Source of the DNA: Isoetes taiwanensis
Lineage: Eukaryota; Streptophyta; Lycopodiopsida; Isoetales; Isoetaceae
Reading direction: 5' to 3'
DNA: 64,000 nucleotides
NCBI GenBank assembly: GCA_021234155.1
Contig: JAJEKV010000396.1
Location: forward strand, 64,001-128,000
The notes beneath the pieces are model-generated. The model saw only the letters and a program-made list of their open reading frames with translations. It ran no database searches and was not told where the DNA came from. The position numbers and the translations under genes were made by a program. Positions 10,637-22,894 of this stretch are shown one piece after another (positions within the stretch are counted from its first letter, which is position 1; every line of letters starts with the position of its first letter).

Positions 10637-11047
10637 CTGGAAATGTTTCAACGGAGGAAGAGCTCTGGCAAGAAGACGCCACCAGAGAAGGAGAAGCAAA
10701 AGAGCAACTCCAATCCAACCAAACTCAATGTCTTCTGTAAAAGTACAAACAGTTAAAACTCATGATAAAATAAAAGCCTGTGACGAATCTTACCCTGGAA
10801 GACTGGCTCCAGAAGCAACTCCAAATGCTTTGAATCCTGAAATGAACATTTCTTCATCGGTTTTGAGAAGATCCGACCAAGCAAGCCTATCAATGATATG
10901 CTCTACTCACCTACTCACGTTTCCAAGATTTAACCCAGCCTTGGTGCCAAAATGAGAACCAGTCGAAGCCCCAAAATGAGACAGAGAAGAATCGAGTCTG
11001 CAAAATTTCGTAGAGCAACAAGCTGGCGCCTCCAAGCACTCTTCAAG
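10637..11047 (-). CDS. Candidate spliced exons of a captured gene, unknown
   Basis: Three segments are each bordered by AG and GT signals on the minus strand: 10919-11047, 10794-10836 and 10637-10734. The last reads EDIEFGWIGVALLLLLLWWR, a membrane-like segment. Phases are not fully consistent and I do not recognise the product. They may belong with the PAN-type exon at 10173-10571 or be a separate captured gene. Confidence 0.35.
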
Positions 11048-11453
11048 CTACACAAAAGAAAAAGAATAGTTAGTTTTTTGCACAATCCCAGCAAGCTTGA
11101 ATTGTCCTTTGTGCTTTACCCGCTCGATCTTCTTGCAAGAATGATCCGCCTCAACGCAATGAGACGACAGATTTGTTGAGGCGCAATAAGCTAAACCCAA
11201 ATTTCGTAGACAGACTGCCGTCCTTCCTTCACTCTAGATTTCATATTCAATGCTGGCAGCCAATTCGAATTCCCTACCCCATTTAATTTCCTCAACTGGG
11301 ATGCCCCAGAGGGAAGATTTAATTTCGTCAACAAAGATCCGGCAGGGGGAAAGCTGGATGCCGGAGGGGGGCCGCAAGACCATGGGAACGCCGCATGCGG
11401 CGTTACATGCGGCTGGCACAAAGACCAACACACTCCAAAAATAAGAAAGAAGA

Positions 11454-12324
11454 TAATAAGTTCAAAGCTAAGGCTAAAGTTAAATGAGAAATATTAATGG
11501 TTTGTTAAAAAGGCATTGAGTTAACGGATTTATCTAGAGACGAGGGGTAAGATGTGGGATAATAGGTAAATGAATAGAAGTTGTTTACGTTATGACATGG
11601 ATAGTTAACAAGGTAGCTAGTATATGATTAAAACCTTTGGAATTAGTTAATTTAAGGAGGGGTAAAATGCAAAGCATGTGTTATGTATGGAGGAAGTTGG
11701 TAATGGAAGCATAGCGATAGCTAAATGCTATAGATTAAATATTATTAAGTCTTAAATGTAGATATTAACCTTGTTGTTGGTGGATCATGAAAATGTGTAG
11801 CCTTTTGTCTTTTATTTAATGGTGATTGCTGCATATTGCATTATTGAGGTTATTAGACTTATTGAGTCATGGTTGGGCTTTTTCATGTTACATAAAGTGA
11901 GTATTATGGAATTATTGGATGTAAGCTTGTTAAGGCATGGGTCATAATGATGGTGAATTATGTAACTGTCTATGATGTAATTCTTTGATATAGACCTCTG
12001 GGGCCGGAGTCTAGGTGCGATGGTCTAGACTCACGGTTTTGCACAGTGCTATGTATATGGTAATATTTGAACATCGGGCGTTGGTACCGTATGGTGCAAC
12101 GTCATGCACAGTAAGTGGTCCTCCAATGCTGGACGCAACGTGGATGGGTGTGTACACACGTGGTTACCCCGCCTCTATGTCACTGGCCTGATCAGCCGAG
12201 TTGACCTTGCTCAGACTCAGAGGAATATTGGTTGCAACGTTGATGCTATGATTGCTTGGTTATTGTGTATGTGGTTTTAATGTTGGAATCAAGTTGCAAT
12301 GGCTATGAAATCAGGCCCGTCACA
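11454..12324 (+). repeat. 5' LTR, second part
   Basis: This resumes the LTR at TAATAAGTTCAAAGC and ends GGCCCGTCACA. It aligns with 21993-22894 of the 3' LTR. Near its end it lacks about 50 bases present in the 3' LTR (the stretch with GGTAGAGATCGATGGGATC). Confidence 0.9.
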
Positions 12325-12326
12325 GT

Positions 12327-12338
12327 TGGTATTAGAGC
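12327..12338 (+). other. Primer-binding site (initiator tRNA-Met type)
   Basis: TGGTATTAGAGC lies two bases after the CA of the 5' LTR. It differs by one base from TGGTATCAGAGC, the plant consensus complementary to the 3' end of initiator tRNA-Met that primes minus-strand synthesis. Confidence 0.85.
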
Positions 12339-12411
12339 AAAGTTCTGGTTAGTGGATTATGAGATTTGTGATTATTGATGATATTTGCTATGGTTCCAGA
12401 TTCTTGTAGAG

Positions 12412-12759
12412 ATGAGTTCCCCAGGAGGATCCCCAGGAGGAGCTGGGCCTAGTGGAACCTCTGATGTAGCCGATATCTTGCAGGCTATCCAGCAAGTGTT
12501 GCAGCAAAGTGCATCGCAACAAAAGACAACAGCTGATAAGGCAGTAGAGAAGGTGTTGAAGAACACTAAGAGGGAAGTATTATTCATGGAGTTCCTGTTC
12601 TCTTTCTTATTGATTGTGGTAGTACACATTGTTTTATTTCCCCAAGACATTTACTATATCGCTGCTGAGGCTTGTAGCCAATTGCCAACCCTCGGATTAG
12701 GGCATATTATGAGAAATATTCCCTCTAGAGCCATCCTAAGCGTACACCTCATCGTCTGA
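12412..12759 (+). pseudogene. Chromovirus gag, N-terminal remnant
   Basis: The ATG at 12412 opens a Gly/Ser/Pro-rich start (MSSPGGSPGGAGPSGTSD) followed by a Gln-rich helix (ILQAIQQVLQQSASQQK), the usual look of a plant gypsy gag start. From about 12595 the frame stays open but the sequence becomes hydrophobic and no longer resembles gag. The capsid and zinc-knuckle parts are missing. Confidence 0.6.
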
Positions 12760-12790
12760 TAGGGTCAAACGCTTAGATGGCTCTATAATT
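12716..12790. repeat. Short inverted repeat (hairpin)
   Basis: AGAGCCATCCTAAGCG pairs with CGCTTAGATGGCTCT about 30 bases later, with weaker pairing continuing outward (TCCCT against AGGGA). It sits where gag is replaced by unrelated sequence and may be a small foldback element. Confidence 0.5.
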
Positions 12791-14029
12791 TAGGGATTTG
12801 ACAACCTTTGGCCAGGGCACCTAATATTTGCTTGACTTCAAAATAGAAATTATCTAAAAAGGCTCCTCCTGCGGTGCACTCCAAATATGGAGATGCTAAT
12901 TTGGCTAAAAGGATAAGATTGTAGCAGAAGACTCGACCCTGCAAGCATCTAGCTTATGGCCTGCCTCAATCACAGTCGCCACTCCTCTGCCTCCATGTGA
13001 TGCTGCATCAAGGCGGCTGCTGCCACCATCCTCCTACAGGCCGCCATAGAAGCACCTGCACAGACATGAGCAGCACTGACCGCAAAAAGGTAGATTCAAT
13101 ATAAATGTTGCACTGGTTTCAGCTGAATACTCGTGAGAAGAGAAGATAAAGGATAGATGGAGGTGAATCTCTAAATGTCCTTCGAAAAAATGCCGGAGTT
13201 TAATCCCTTCCTTCCTATTCTTACAGAGCCCTAAATGCAAGCCAGATTCAAGCCAATTTACAGGCTGTGTAGAATCGGAAAATGTTATCCGGCTCTTTGC
13301 AACAATAGATTTAAGCTCTTCAAAATGCAAATCTTCTTTTGTTTCTTCCTTAATGGTGAAAAGCAATCTAGGAATAGCATAAATCAAAACCCTTGACATG
13401 AATTTTCTGAATCCAGTACACTGAATCTCTAACCCAAATATGAATATCTGCACCAATAGCTCGGCATAACACAGAATTTTTTAGAATGCAAAGGATACAT
13501 GCTAGGCATCAAACCATTTATTCCGGCGGTGTCTTCTCCCTTCAATGCTTCCCATACCGCCATTTTAAGCATTTGGCCAGAGCACTGCAGATTTGCCACA
13601 CTCACAACGCCACCTGCAATCACATTGCAGAACTACACCGGGGAATTCGAACCCCCTCTGCATTTATGTTCTGCCTGGAAGGTCCACACAGAGGCTAAAC
13701 GGTAAATACATAACCAGGGCATAACACAGTAATGCAACGACTCGATGATGCAGCCGACTTTTTTTTGCCCCTTTCTTCAGGGCTGATAACATACCCGTTA
13801 TCAACCCTCCTTTCACTTTCTAAAATAAGTTCGCTTAGAACTCGGTGGTGGTGGTCGACCCTAAAAAGAAACCTTCCCTAAAAAGAAAAAAACCTTCCCT
13901 AAAAACAGGGGTTTTAAAGATTCCTTATTGCCCTATTTTCATACTCTTTTTGATACAATACAGCCCTTAAACCATGTAAACCTTATGTTATAAAAATACG
14001 CTTTCATGAACTAGCAAACTATATTTCCC
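12791..14029. other. Foreign filler replacing gag; possible tRNA-derived SINE head (minus)
   Basis: The stretch between the gag start and the protease is not retroviral. On the minus strand a T-arm-like B box GGTTCGAATTCC (13642-13653, within GGGGGTTCGAATTCCCC) follows an A-box-like TAGCCTCTGTGTGG (13684-13697) at a spacing normal for RNA polymerase III promoters. That suggests a SINE or tRNA relic. A 140-codon minus-strand open frame at 13034-13456 matches nothing I know. Confidence 0.35.
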
Positions 14030-16479
14030 CAAGGCTGGCAAAGAAACTAGATTTGAATATGATTAGTCGGGATCCTAGATATGTGGAGTTGGCTGATGGT
14101 AAAATTAAGACTTCTTATGCTAAGGTAGACAATCTTAAATTCCAAGTAGGAGATCTTGAGTCCCATACTAGTTTTGAAGTATTGAGCCTAGGGAAGTATG
14201 ATGCTATTCTAAGTATGTGCTGGAAGGATTGCCTTCATCATTAGTGGTTACACCTTTGTCCCGGAAAAGTTTTAAGAAACAGATTAAGAAGGGTTGCATA
14301 AGAATGGGATGTGCATTGTTGTTAGATTCATTTTTGGGTACCGCAGAGTTACAAGAACAACCTATTGCTCCTGAGATCCAGAAAGTATTGGATGAGTTTT
14401 CTGATGTGTTTCTTAAGAATTGCCTCCACATAGAATGGTAGATCATGAGATAGAACTTGTTCCTGGGGCTGAACCCACATCAAGGCCACCATATAGATTT
14501 CATGCATTAGGGATGGCCAAATTGAAGAAACAGTTAGCGGAATTATTGGAACAAGGATTTATACGGCCGAGTGTTTCTCCATTTGGTGCGCTAGTTTTGT
14601 TTGTAAAAAAGAAAGATGGGACATTAAGGTTATGTATTGATTATCGCATGCTTAACCAGATTACAGTGAAGAATAGATATGCATTGCCTAGGGTTGATGA
14701 GTTATTTGATCAGTTGGGACAAGCTAAGTATTTCACAAAAAATTGATTTACGATCTGGATGTCATCAGATCCGGATCAAGGATACAGATATTTATAAGAC
14801 TGCCTTCAGGACACGCGACGGACATTACGAGTTTGTTGTAATGCCCTTTGTGTTGACAAATGCTCCTGCCACTTTTATGCGCCTAATGAACGAGATATTT
14901 CGATCTTTCCTGGATAAGTTTATATTGGTTTTCTTTGATGATATTTTGGTATATTCCAGGACATTAGAGGAGCATGTGGAACATGTAAAGCAGACATTAG
15001 CTATTTTGCGACGAGAAAAGTTGTATGGTAAGCTATCTAAGTGTTCTTTTGCACAAACTAGATTGGTATATCTTGGGCATGTAATTTTAGAAAAGGGATT
15101 AGAGCCAGATCCTTCTAAGATTCAGGCAGTTAGAGATTGGCCCACACCAAAGACGGTGAAAGAGGTAAGATCATTTTTGGGATTAGCGGGGTATTATCGC
15201 AAATTTGTTCCTAAATTTGCAAAGATTGCTGCTCCTTTGACTTCTTTGTTGGGTAAGAAGAATGATTTGCATTGGACTGATAGTTGTCAAGAAAGTTTTC
15301 AAAAGTTAAAGGATGTTTTGATTAGTGCACCAGTTTTAAGGATTCCAGACATGAATATACCCTTCCATGTAGTCACTGATGCTTCTGGGAAAGCTGTAGG
15401 AGGAGTCTTGCTGCAGGATGGCCGAGTTTGTGCTTATATATCTCGTAAGTTGTCTCCTGCTGAACAAAATTACCCAGTGCATGATTTGGAAATGTTGGTC
15501 ATTATCCATGCCTTAAGGGTATGGAGACATTATTTATTGGGTCGTCGTTTCTTTTTGAAGACTGACCACCAAAATTTGAACTATTTTGCAAAACAGCCAT
15601 ATTTGAATAATAGGCAAAGGAAGTGGATGCAATTAAGAGAAGAGTGTGATTTTGAAATTGAATATCAACCTGGCAAAGAAAATGTGATTGCTGATGCTTT
15701 GTCTAGAAGGTCATTTTTAACCTCTACTAATGTGTTACAAGGGCAATGGGATGCAGATATTCTTCGCAAATTGAGGAATGATCTATATTTTGCACCTGTG
15801 TTGGAGAACCCTCAAGATTTTCTGAGGTATGCATTGTCTAAAGGAGTTTTATATTATAATGGCCGTATGTGTATTCCTAATGATCAGGAGTTGAGATTGA
15901 GGTTGCTATATGAAGCACATGATAGTCCTTTGGCGGGCCACTCTGGGGTACACAAAACTTTCAGAAAAAATGCGCCTTTAATTTCTTTTGGCCCGGACAG
16001 AAGAAGATGGTTAAGGAGTACGTGGCTAGGTGTTTATCTTGTCAGAAGGTAAAAGCATCAAGGTTTAGGGAGCCTTGAGAATTACAACCTTTAGTAATTC
16101 CATCTTCTAAGTGGGAGAGTATTTCCATGGACTTCATTGTTGAACTTCCCCAGACACGTTCAGGTTATGATGCAATCTATGTTGTGGTTGATCGATTAAC
16201 TAAGCAGCCCATTTTATGCCTACTAAGACTACCTGCTACTGGCAATGGATATTGCTAAGTTATTTGTTAAGGAGATTTTTGATTGCATGGGATGCCACCC
16301 ACTATTTCATCGGTCGGGATACAAAGTTTATGAGCCAATTTTGGCAAGGGTTGTTTCAAAAATATTGGCATTAAATTATATACCAAGACATCTTCTTATC
16401 GCCCTCAAGCGGATGGCCAAGTGGGCGAGTTAAATCAAATCTTGGAGGATATGCTCGGGATGTATGTGCCTAGTCAACC
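14030..16479 (+). pseudogene. Chromovirus pol: protease, RT, RNase H, N-terminal integrase
   Basis: In order: the tail of a retropepsin-like protease (about 14040-14210); reverse transcriptase across 14420-15170, including the catalytic stretch FFDDILVYS; RNase H near 15360-15710, with [19 protein letters not shown] and the closing ADALSRR; the integrase zinc-binding region (GHSGVHKTF, then CLSCQK in another frame); and part of the catalytic core with the first Asp ([11 protein letters not shown]) and VVVDRLTK. Frame shifts occur near 14235, 14430, 14740, 15970 and 16220, with stops in the integrase. The protein then runs into the LINE. Not functional as it stands. Confidence 0.9.
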
Positions 16480-16496
16480 AAAGGTATGGGATTCTT
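16480..16496. repeat. LINE target duplication (left)
   Basis: AAAGGTATGGGATTCTT here and at 20224-20240 are identical over 17 bases and bracket the LINE. The host integrase reading KVWDS is present on both sides. Confidence 0.95.
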
Positions 16497-19400
16497 TTTT
16501 TTTTTTTTTTGAAGAACGTGATTTACTTCATATTATACACTCAAAATATTACGTAGTACTTCGAGTAAGAAATGTCCCCTGAAGCATCAATCACTTTTTA
16601 GATGATCACTCCATATTGGAATTTTAATACGATCGAGGCCAATTGGAGATCCGAAAGCAATTATACAACTTCTTACTTAATTTCTTGAAGCACCACCGAG
16701 AAGAAATACACTTATCATAAAGACCTTTCTTCGCCTTCGGCTTCCATACACTCCATATTAGCCAAGACTTTGCCATGTGAAATGCAATCCTTTTAGAAGC
16801 GGTCCAGCGATTTGGATAAATACCAAAAAGAAAGTGCCGACTATCCAAAGATACTCCAAAAAGAGAGTGCACCAGGGACCTAAGACTACTCACCGCGACA
16901 CAAATATAAACAAGGTGCTCTAATGTTTCAATGCACCGCTCACACATTGGGCAAAGTGGGCTTACTCCCGGCTTAAAGCGATGAACCATCTCATTAACTC
17001 TCAAAGAGCGATGAATCACCTGCCAAAGTAGAACATTTACCTTTGGAGGATTATATTTAGACCAAACAAGGTTCCAGATGGATTGCCATTGAGAAGGCAA
17101 AGTCTGTAAGTGCCATTTTCGAGAAGGTGATAAAGTATTTGAGGAGGTAAGCAATCTGTAGCATGAACTGACTAGCTTCTTGCCTTCTTTAATACCTTGA
17201 ACAAAGTTCCAGCATCTCTTGTTACCCACCTTCTTAATTAGAGGAAGAGCACTTGCTACATAAGCCCATATACTGATATCTTTATCCAACAATCCATATG
17301 TCTCCTGAAACCATTGCCAAGGAGCAATGTCAATACCAAAATACCACTGTTCAATAGAAATAATACCTGCTCTCCTCCACCTCTCTTGAGAATGCGCATG
17401 CATAAATTCGACAACTGGGTGTAGTTGTCCATGAGTATACAAAGGCAACCACAGAAAGGGGGAAGATGCCTGGAGACAAGCTTCCCAATCAAATGTAATC
17501 ACCTGCTGGACTACCTTCCAGGCCCGAAGCAAGCCTTTCAGTACTGGAGAAGCATGTGAAGAAGCTTTCAATGGATATAACAATGCCCAAGGGAGCTCAA
17601 TTCTCACACCTCGCTTATGAAAAACCATACACTTCTTTACTGATTGTTTAAGTAACTTCATACCTGGTGATGCACAATCATCTTTCAACAAACTGAACAA
17701 TAGCTTATATCTATCACTACTGGTAGAATGTATAGATACACTTCTACATATGGCTTACCCAACAACTATTATTAAAATTAAACATCAACCTCCCTGGCCC
17801 TTGTTTGATGGGATTATTTGGTTTGTGCACTTTAGAGTCTAATGGAAGAATATTCTTGTGAAAATATATTGTTCGCAATCACATTGGAATAATGAATGAA
17901 ATATGCTCTAGAATAAGTGATATTGAACCACGAATTGAAGGCTGCAATCATTGAATAATGAAAATGCTAGTCGAGTCTTCAAACATATAATCTAAGGGTT
18001 CCGTTCAAATACGAATATGGGCCACCTTCACAGTGCCTCCTTGATCGGTACACCAGACAAAATCTCTTACAATCTTTTTTATCTCTGCAAACTTAGAAGC
18101 TGGAGCCAATAGAACCGAAACCAAATAAATATGCGTATTGTTCAATACTGACTTAGCTACTTGAATTCTACCTGCCAAGGATAACTTTGAACCTCTCCAC
18201 CAAATCAGTTGCCTTTTTGTAAATTTAAGATAATTTCATCCCATGCTTCATTCATGTCTATATCTAAACCAAAGGGGACTCCTAGAAGCTTTGTCTTTGT
18301 AGATGGTACAACAACCTTCCAGGCATACTCATATAAAAAATGCGGAACTGCTTCCTTCCCCACCCATAAAGCACTACACTTAGCCCAATTAAGGAGCTGC
18401 CCGGATGCAATTGAAAATATATCCAAAATCTTTTTGATTATCCGCACATTATTCTCTTCACCATCCACTAGCAAGAAGGTATCGATGCAAACCGATTAAC
18501 CAAAACCTGTTTCACCTTCCTCCAATAATAATCCCTTTACCAAACCATCCTTTTCAGCCCTCATGCAATAGTTAATGCGAAAAGTCCTTCTCGCCACTAT
18601 AGTAAACAAAAAGGAGCTAGAGGACAACCTTGCCTTATTCCACGTTCAATTGGAAAAAGCACCAATGGTTCTCCATGATACAAGATTACCCCTTTAGCAT
18701 GAGAAATCAACATTTTTGCATCATAGAATGGAAACCAGGCCCAAATCCCAATTTCAAAAGCATGGCATCCAAGAAAGTCCACTTCACACTATCATAAGCT
18801 TTAGCAAAATCCAATTTTAAATATAGAAGATTTTGACTGAACATTGGGCCCAATGAACTCCTTCATATCTTTGCCACTATATTATGAAAAATTTGCCGAC
18901 ACTGAAGAAAGCCCGACCGAAGATCCCGTGCATCTATTCTCAATCCCAAAACCTGTTTAAGTCTTTTTCGCATAGGCTTTTGCAATAATTTTATAGATAG
19001 TAGATAGAAGAGTTATTAGCCAATCATGAATGCTCACGGGTTCTTTCACTTTAGGAATAAGAGAAATCAAACCCGTATTCAAAATCCTATCAAATTGATG
19101 TGAAGTGCACAAATCTTTGTAGGCCTCCATAATGCTTACTGACGTCCATTCCCAGTACCTTTTAAAAAAGTCTACAGGGATACCATCCATACCTGGACAT
19201 TTATTTGAAGCCAACTCAAATGTTGCTTTGCCGCAATAATTCGAGACATGGAAAGTGGGGCCTCTAACAATTGAGATTCCTCTTGTGAAAGAATTGCATG
19301 AACCTTAGAAAGCACAATATCCTGCATTACATCTTCATGAGGCAAGTGTTTGACCTTAAAAAAAGTTTCAAAGTATTGAGTAAGGGACTGCTTAATCTCA

Positions 19401-20223
19401 TTTGGCTCTGTCATTACCCTCCCATCCGGCAGAGATAAAGAGTGCATAGTAGCTGCATACCTCTTCTGCTTTGAAGCTCTAAAAAACAACTTATTACAAC
19501 GATCTCCATCTTTCAGCCAGGTTAATCCAGATTTAACTCGTGCTGATTGAATTTGGGCCACTTCAAGACCACGAATAGCATCAATAACCTGTTGCAATCT
19601 AAAAGAGTCCGTACCCACTTTCTTAAGCTCCTCTAATTCAGCATATAACTTACTCAATGTCTCTTTTTCTTCACGAACTCGTTGCGCTCTCCACCTTTTC
19701 GCAAAAATCTTGACATTTGCCAAAGCCTCAACAATTCTTAGATACCATGTTGTTGAGATGAAGCCTTTTGCCAAGCCTCGACATCCCCGCTTCAAACTCC
19801 TCATTAGGCAACCATCTAGTATTCAATTTAAAGACCGTTTTTCTCTTTTGTCGACTATGAGTAAGTTCACGATTTTCAAGAATTTGAGGATTATGGTCCG
19901 AGACTGCTTGTGCCAAATAATTAAGCCTCCATAACCGTGGACGTATATCACAAAACACACTATTTGCATACATTCGATCATGACGAGCCTGTGACAATCC
20001 TGGGCCAACCCAATTATTAGTCCAAGTAAAAGATGAATCTCCATCAACTTCCATAAATCCATGTTGAAAGAGTAACTTCTGCCACTGCTGCCGTTCAAAG
20101 CCGCTTACAATCTGTCCACCACCTAACCTGTCTTGTGCTGATTCGACCATATTGAAATCCCCTACTAACAGCCAAGCCACATTTTCTCCCCATTTTGGTA
20201 TTTTATTACATAAAGAAGCCCAT
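16497..20223 (-). mobile_element. L1-type LINE, 5'-truncated, with poly(A) and 17-bp target duplication
   Basis: On the minus strand the element ends in poly(A) (the T run at 16497-16511) and starts inside the endonuclease. Domains in order: APE-type endonuclease C-half (LLVGDFNMVES, SFTWTNN, ARHDRMY, SDHNPQ); the linker region; reverse transcriptase blocks (KCPGMDGIPVDFFKRYW, LISLIPKVKEP, RGIRQGCPLAP); then a zf-RVT region with CPMCERCIETLEHLVYIC near 16900. ORF1 and the endonuclease start are absent, so the copy was born incomplete, as is common. RT is split over several frames by stops and shifts (breaks near 18500 and 18800-18950). Confidence 0.93.
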
Positions 20224-20240
20224 AAAGGTATGGGATTCTT

Positions 20241-20905
20241 ACTTGTACTTGGTTGAGTTTGCATACAATAACACTTATCAAGATTCCATCAAAATGAGTC
20301 CTTTTGAGGCAATGTATGGTAAGGAGTGTCATTGTCCTCTTAATTGGAGAGATCCCCAATGCAATGTTGAAGCAGCTAATGAAGTAGCGGAGGACATAGA
20401 AGCTCAGCTAAGGAGACTTCGACAAAATTTGGTTGTGGCACAAAATAGACAGAAGCAGTATGCAAATAAGAGACGTAGACCACTTGAATTTCAAAAAGGG
20501 GATTATGTGTTCTTGAGGATTAATCCGAAGCAGAGCTCACTGGCATTTAAAAGTGCAGGTAAATGGGCCCCTAGGTATACGGGTCCGTATGAAATTTTGG
20601 AACGTATGGGCAAGGTGGCTTACAGGTTGGAGTTACCCTCGCACTTGAAAGTACATAATGTCTTTCACGTGAGTAACTTAAGGAAGTATGTTTTGATCCT
20701 TCCCATATGTTGGGGGACGATGATTTGGTAAGCAGGGAGAACTTTTTGTACCCCGACCAGAACGTATTCTGCGAGAGGAAACCCGTCGCTTAAGGAGGCG
20801 AACAATACGGAGATTTTTGATACAATGGGCGGGTTGTCCTGAGGAAGATGCCACCTGGGAAGATGCTCATTGGATTCTTCGTGAGTTTCCGGAGATGCGC
20901 CCATG
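20241..20905 (+). pseudogene. Chromovirus pol continued: C-terminal integrase and chromodomain
   Basis: After the LINE the integrase resumes with YLVEFAYNNTYQDSIKMSPF, then the GPY/F-like region (GPYEILERMGKVAYRLELP) and VHNVFHVSNLRKYV. Near 20700 the frame shifts. In the new frame come LREETRRLRRRTIRRFLIQW and EEDATWEDAHWILREFPEM, a chromodomain-type C-terminus. Chromodomains direct integration to particular chromatin, and this identifies the element as a chromovirus. Confidence 0.88.
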
Positions 20906-20920
20906 AGGACATGGGTTGAA

Positions 20921-20936
20921 TTTTTGGAGGAGAGAC
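20921..20936 (+). other. Polypurine tract
   Basis: TTTTTGGAGGAGAGAC directly precedes the TG of the 3' LTR. Its purine run is where plus-strand synthesis would be primed. Confidence 0.7.
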
Positions 20937-22894
20937 TGTAACAGACCTAGGATTTTGAGAGAAATACGTTGTATATGTAGAGATTATACGGACAAAATAC
21001 TGTGGTTAAAAAATAAATATAAGTACAGAGAAAAGCATTGGGAAAAAGATTGATTGCAGAGGGATTGCTGAAGGAACGAATTGCGTGCAGAGCTTTGGGA
21101 GCGTGTTGGAGCGCAGAAGAAGCAAGCGGGATTCCAGGTGGGGAGCCTTACACCTGGGGTTTTTCTAGAGTAGTAAAATTGTGTTGACGCAGTAGGATTG
21201 CTCTGGAGCTTGGCATGGATTTAGAGTTGTTATAAGTGCGTGAATATGAATTAACTTGTATGATTGAGTATGGAAATAATTTATGATTGCATACTAAAAG
21301 CTTGCATTAAGCATTGAAAGCTTGCATTAAATCACAGATCTAATGATTTCTAGGAAGCTGAGCACGTAAATTATGACAGAAGTCATTGGAATAGCGTTGA
21401 TTAGAACCGTGGAATGGATTAAATGAAAAAGTATGGCAGGAATCAGTTAAGACTGTAAAAATTTCTTTTGCATGCTGCCGTTTGCATGCATAGTATGAAC
21501 TAGAATGATCAGGAAGCATGAAAAGTTATGTGAAATGGATTAGAATTAAAGTGATGAGGCCAGAACTGGCAAAAACGGCAGTATTTCTCTTGCATGCTGC
21601 TGGAATAACGGCGTGATCTTGCCGATTTGGCATGCTGCAAAAGCATGTGGATCACTCTGAAATGGGCCGATTTTGGCCTTAGGAAGGCCAAAATGGAGAG
21701 ACAATACAGAATTAGGTTGATTGGAGTTGAATCTGGCTGTAAAAATCCGGATCTTGGTGCCCAAAAATTGATTCAGAACTGCCGAATTAGGGCCAGAATC
21801 TGACCGAAATGGCTAAGAAACCTCTTTGGCAGCAAAATCGGAAGGCTTAAGGGGCTCTTCTTGTGGATTCGATGGCCTGGAGGCCAGATCCGATAGCAGC
21901 AAGCCGTGTTTGCGTTCTCTGCAAACGCACGATCAGGGTTAGGTTAGAAAATACAAAAAGTTAACATTTGTTAGTAGGTTAATTAATAATATAATAAGTT
22001 CAAAGCTAAGGCTAAAGTTAAATGAGAAATATTAATTGTTTGTTAAAAAAGCATTGAGTTAACGGATTTATCTAGAGACGAGGGGTAAGATGTGGGATAA
22101 TAGGTAAATGAATAGAAGTTGTTTACGTTATGACATGGATAGTTAACAAGGTAGCTAGTATATGATTAAAACCTTTGGAATTAGTTAATTTAAGGAGGGG
22201 TAAAATGCAAAGCACATGTGTTATGTATGGAGGAAGTTGGTAATGGAAGCATAGCGATAGCTAAATGCTATAGATTAAATATTATTAAGTCTTAAATGTA
22301 GATATTAACCTTGTTGTTGGTGGATCATGAAAATGTGTAGCCTTTTGTCTTTTATTTAATGGTGATTGCTGCATATTGCATTATTGAGGTTATTAGACTT
22401 ATTGAGTCATGGTTGGGCTTTTTCATGTTACATAAAGTGAGTATTATGGAATTATTGGATGTAAGCTTGTTAAGGCATGGGTCATAATGATGCTATGATG
22501 TAATTCTTTGATATAGACCTCTGGGGCCGGAGTCTAGGTGCGATGGTCTAGACTCACGGTTTTGCACAGTGCTATGTATATGGTAATATTTGAACATCGG
22601 GCGTTGGTACCATATGGTGCAACGTCATGCACAGTAAGTGGTCCTCCAATGCTGGACGCAGCGTAGATGGGTGTGTACACACGTGGTTACCCCGCCTCTA
22701 TGTCACTGGCCTGATCAGCCGAGTTGACCTTGCTCAGACCCAGAGGAATATTGGTTGCAATGTTGATGCTATGGTTGCTTGGTTATTGTGTATGTGGTTT
22801 TAATGTTGGAATCAAGTTGCAATGGCTATGATTTTACGGTAGAGATCGATGGGATCTCCAGTTACCGAGAGGTTAACTGGCCAGGCCCGTCACA
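20937..22894 (+). repeat. 3' LTR (1958 bp)
   Basis: Begins TGTAACAGACCTAGG and ends GGCCCGTCACA, matching the two separated parts of the 5' LTR. It preserves the site without the Helitron at 21988-21996. Unlike an ordinary 3' LTR it is followed not by flanking DNA but by a primer-binding site. Confidence 0.92.

Larger units (their letters stand above)
5139..11453 (-). mobile_element. Helitron-like rolling-circle transposon, non-autonomous, gene-carrying
   Basis: Read on the minus strand, the insert begins TCTTCTTTCTTATTTTTGG and ends in CTAG, with a GC-rich hairpin 8 bases before CTAG. It sits between a host A (5138) and T (11454) without target duplication. These are the textbook Helitron features: 5' TC, 3' CTRR, 3' hairpin, A/T insertion. 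The uninterrupted site is seen in the 3' LTR near 21988-21996, where the two flanks join exactly. No Rep/helicase frame is visible, so it is non-autonomous. It carries an importin-beta fragment (plus strand), exons on the minus strand, and several internal duplications. The 6.3-kb boundaries are known to within one base. Confidence 0.88.

Noticed and set aside
11191-11444. Three overlapping frames near the Helitron 5' end
   Set aside because: All frames are open because the stretch is short and GC-rich; no motif supports any one of them.
13034-13456. A 140-codon minus-strand open frame in the middle of the chromovirus
   Set aside because: No recognisable domain, lies in filler between gag and protease beside a SINE-like head; length alone is not enough.
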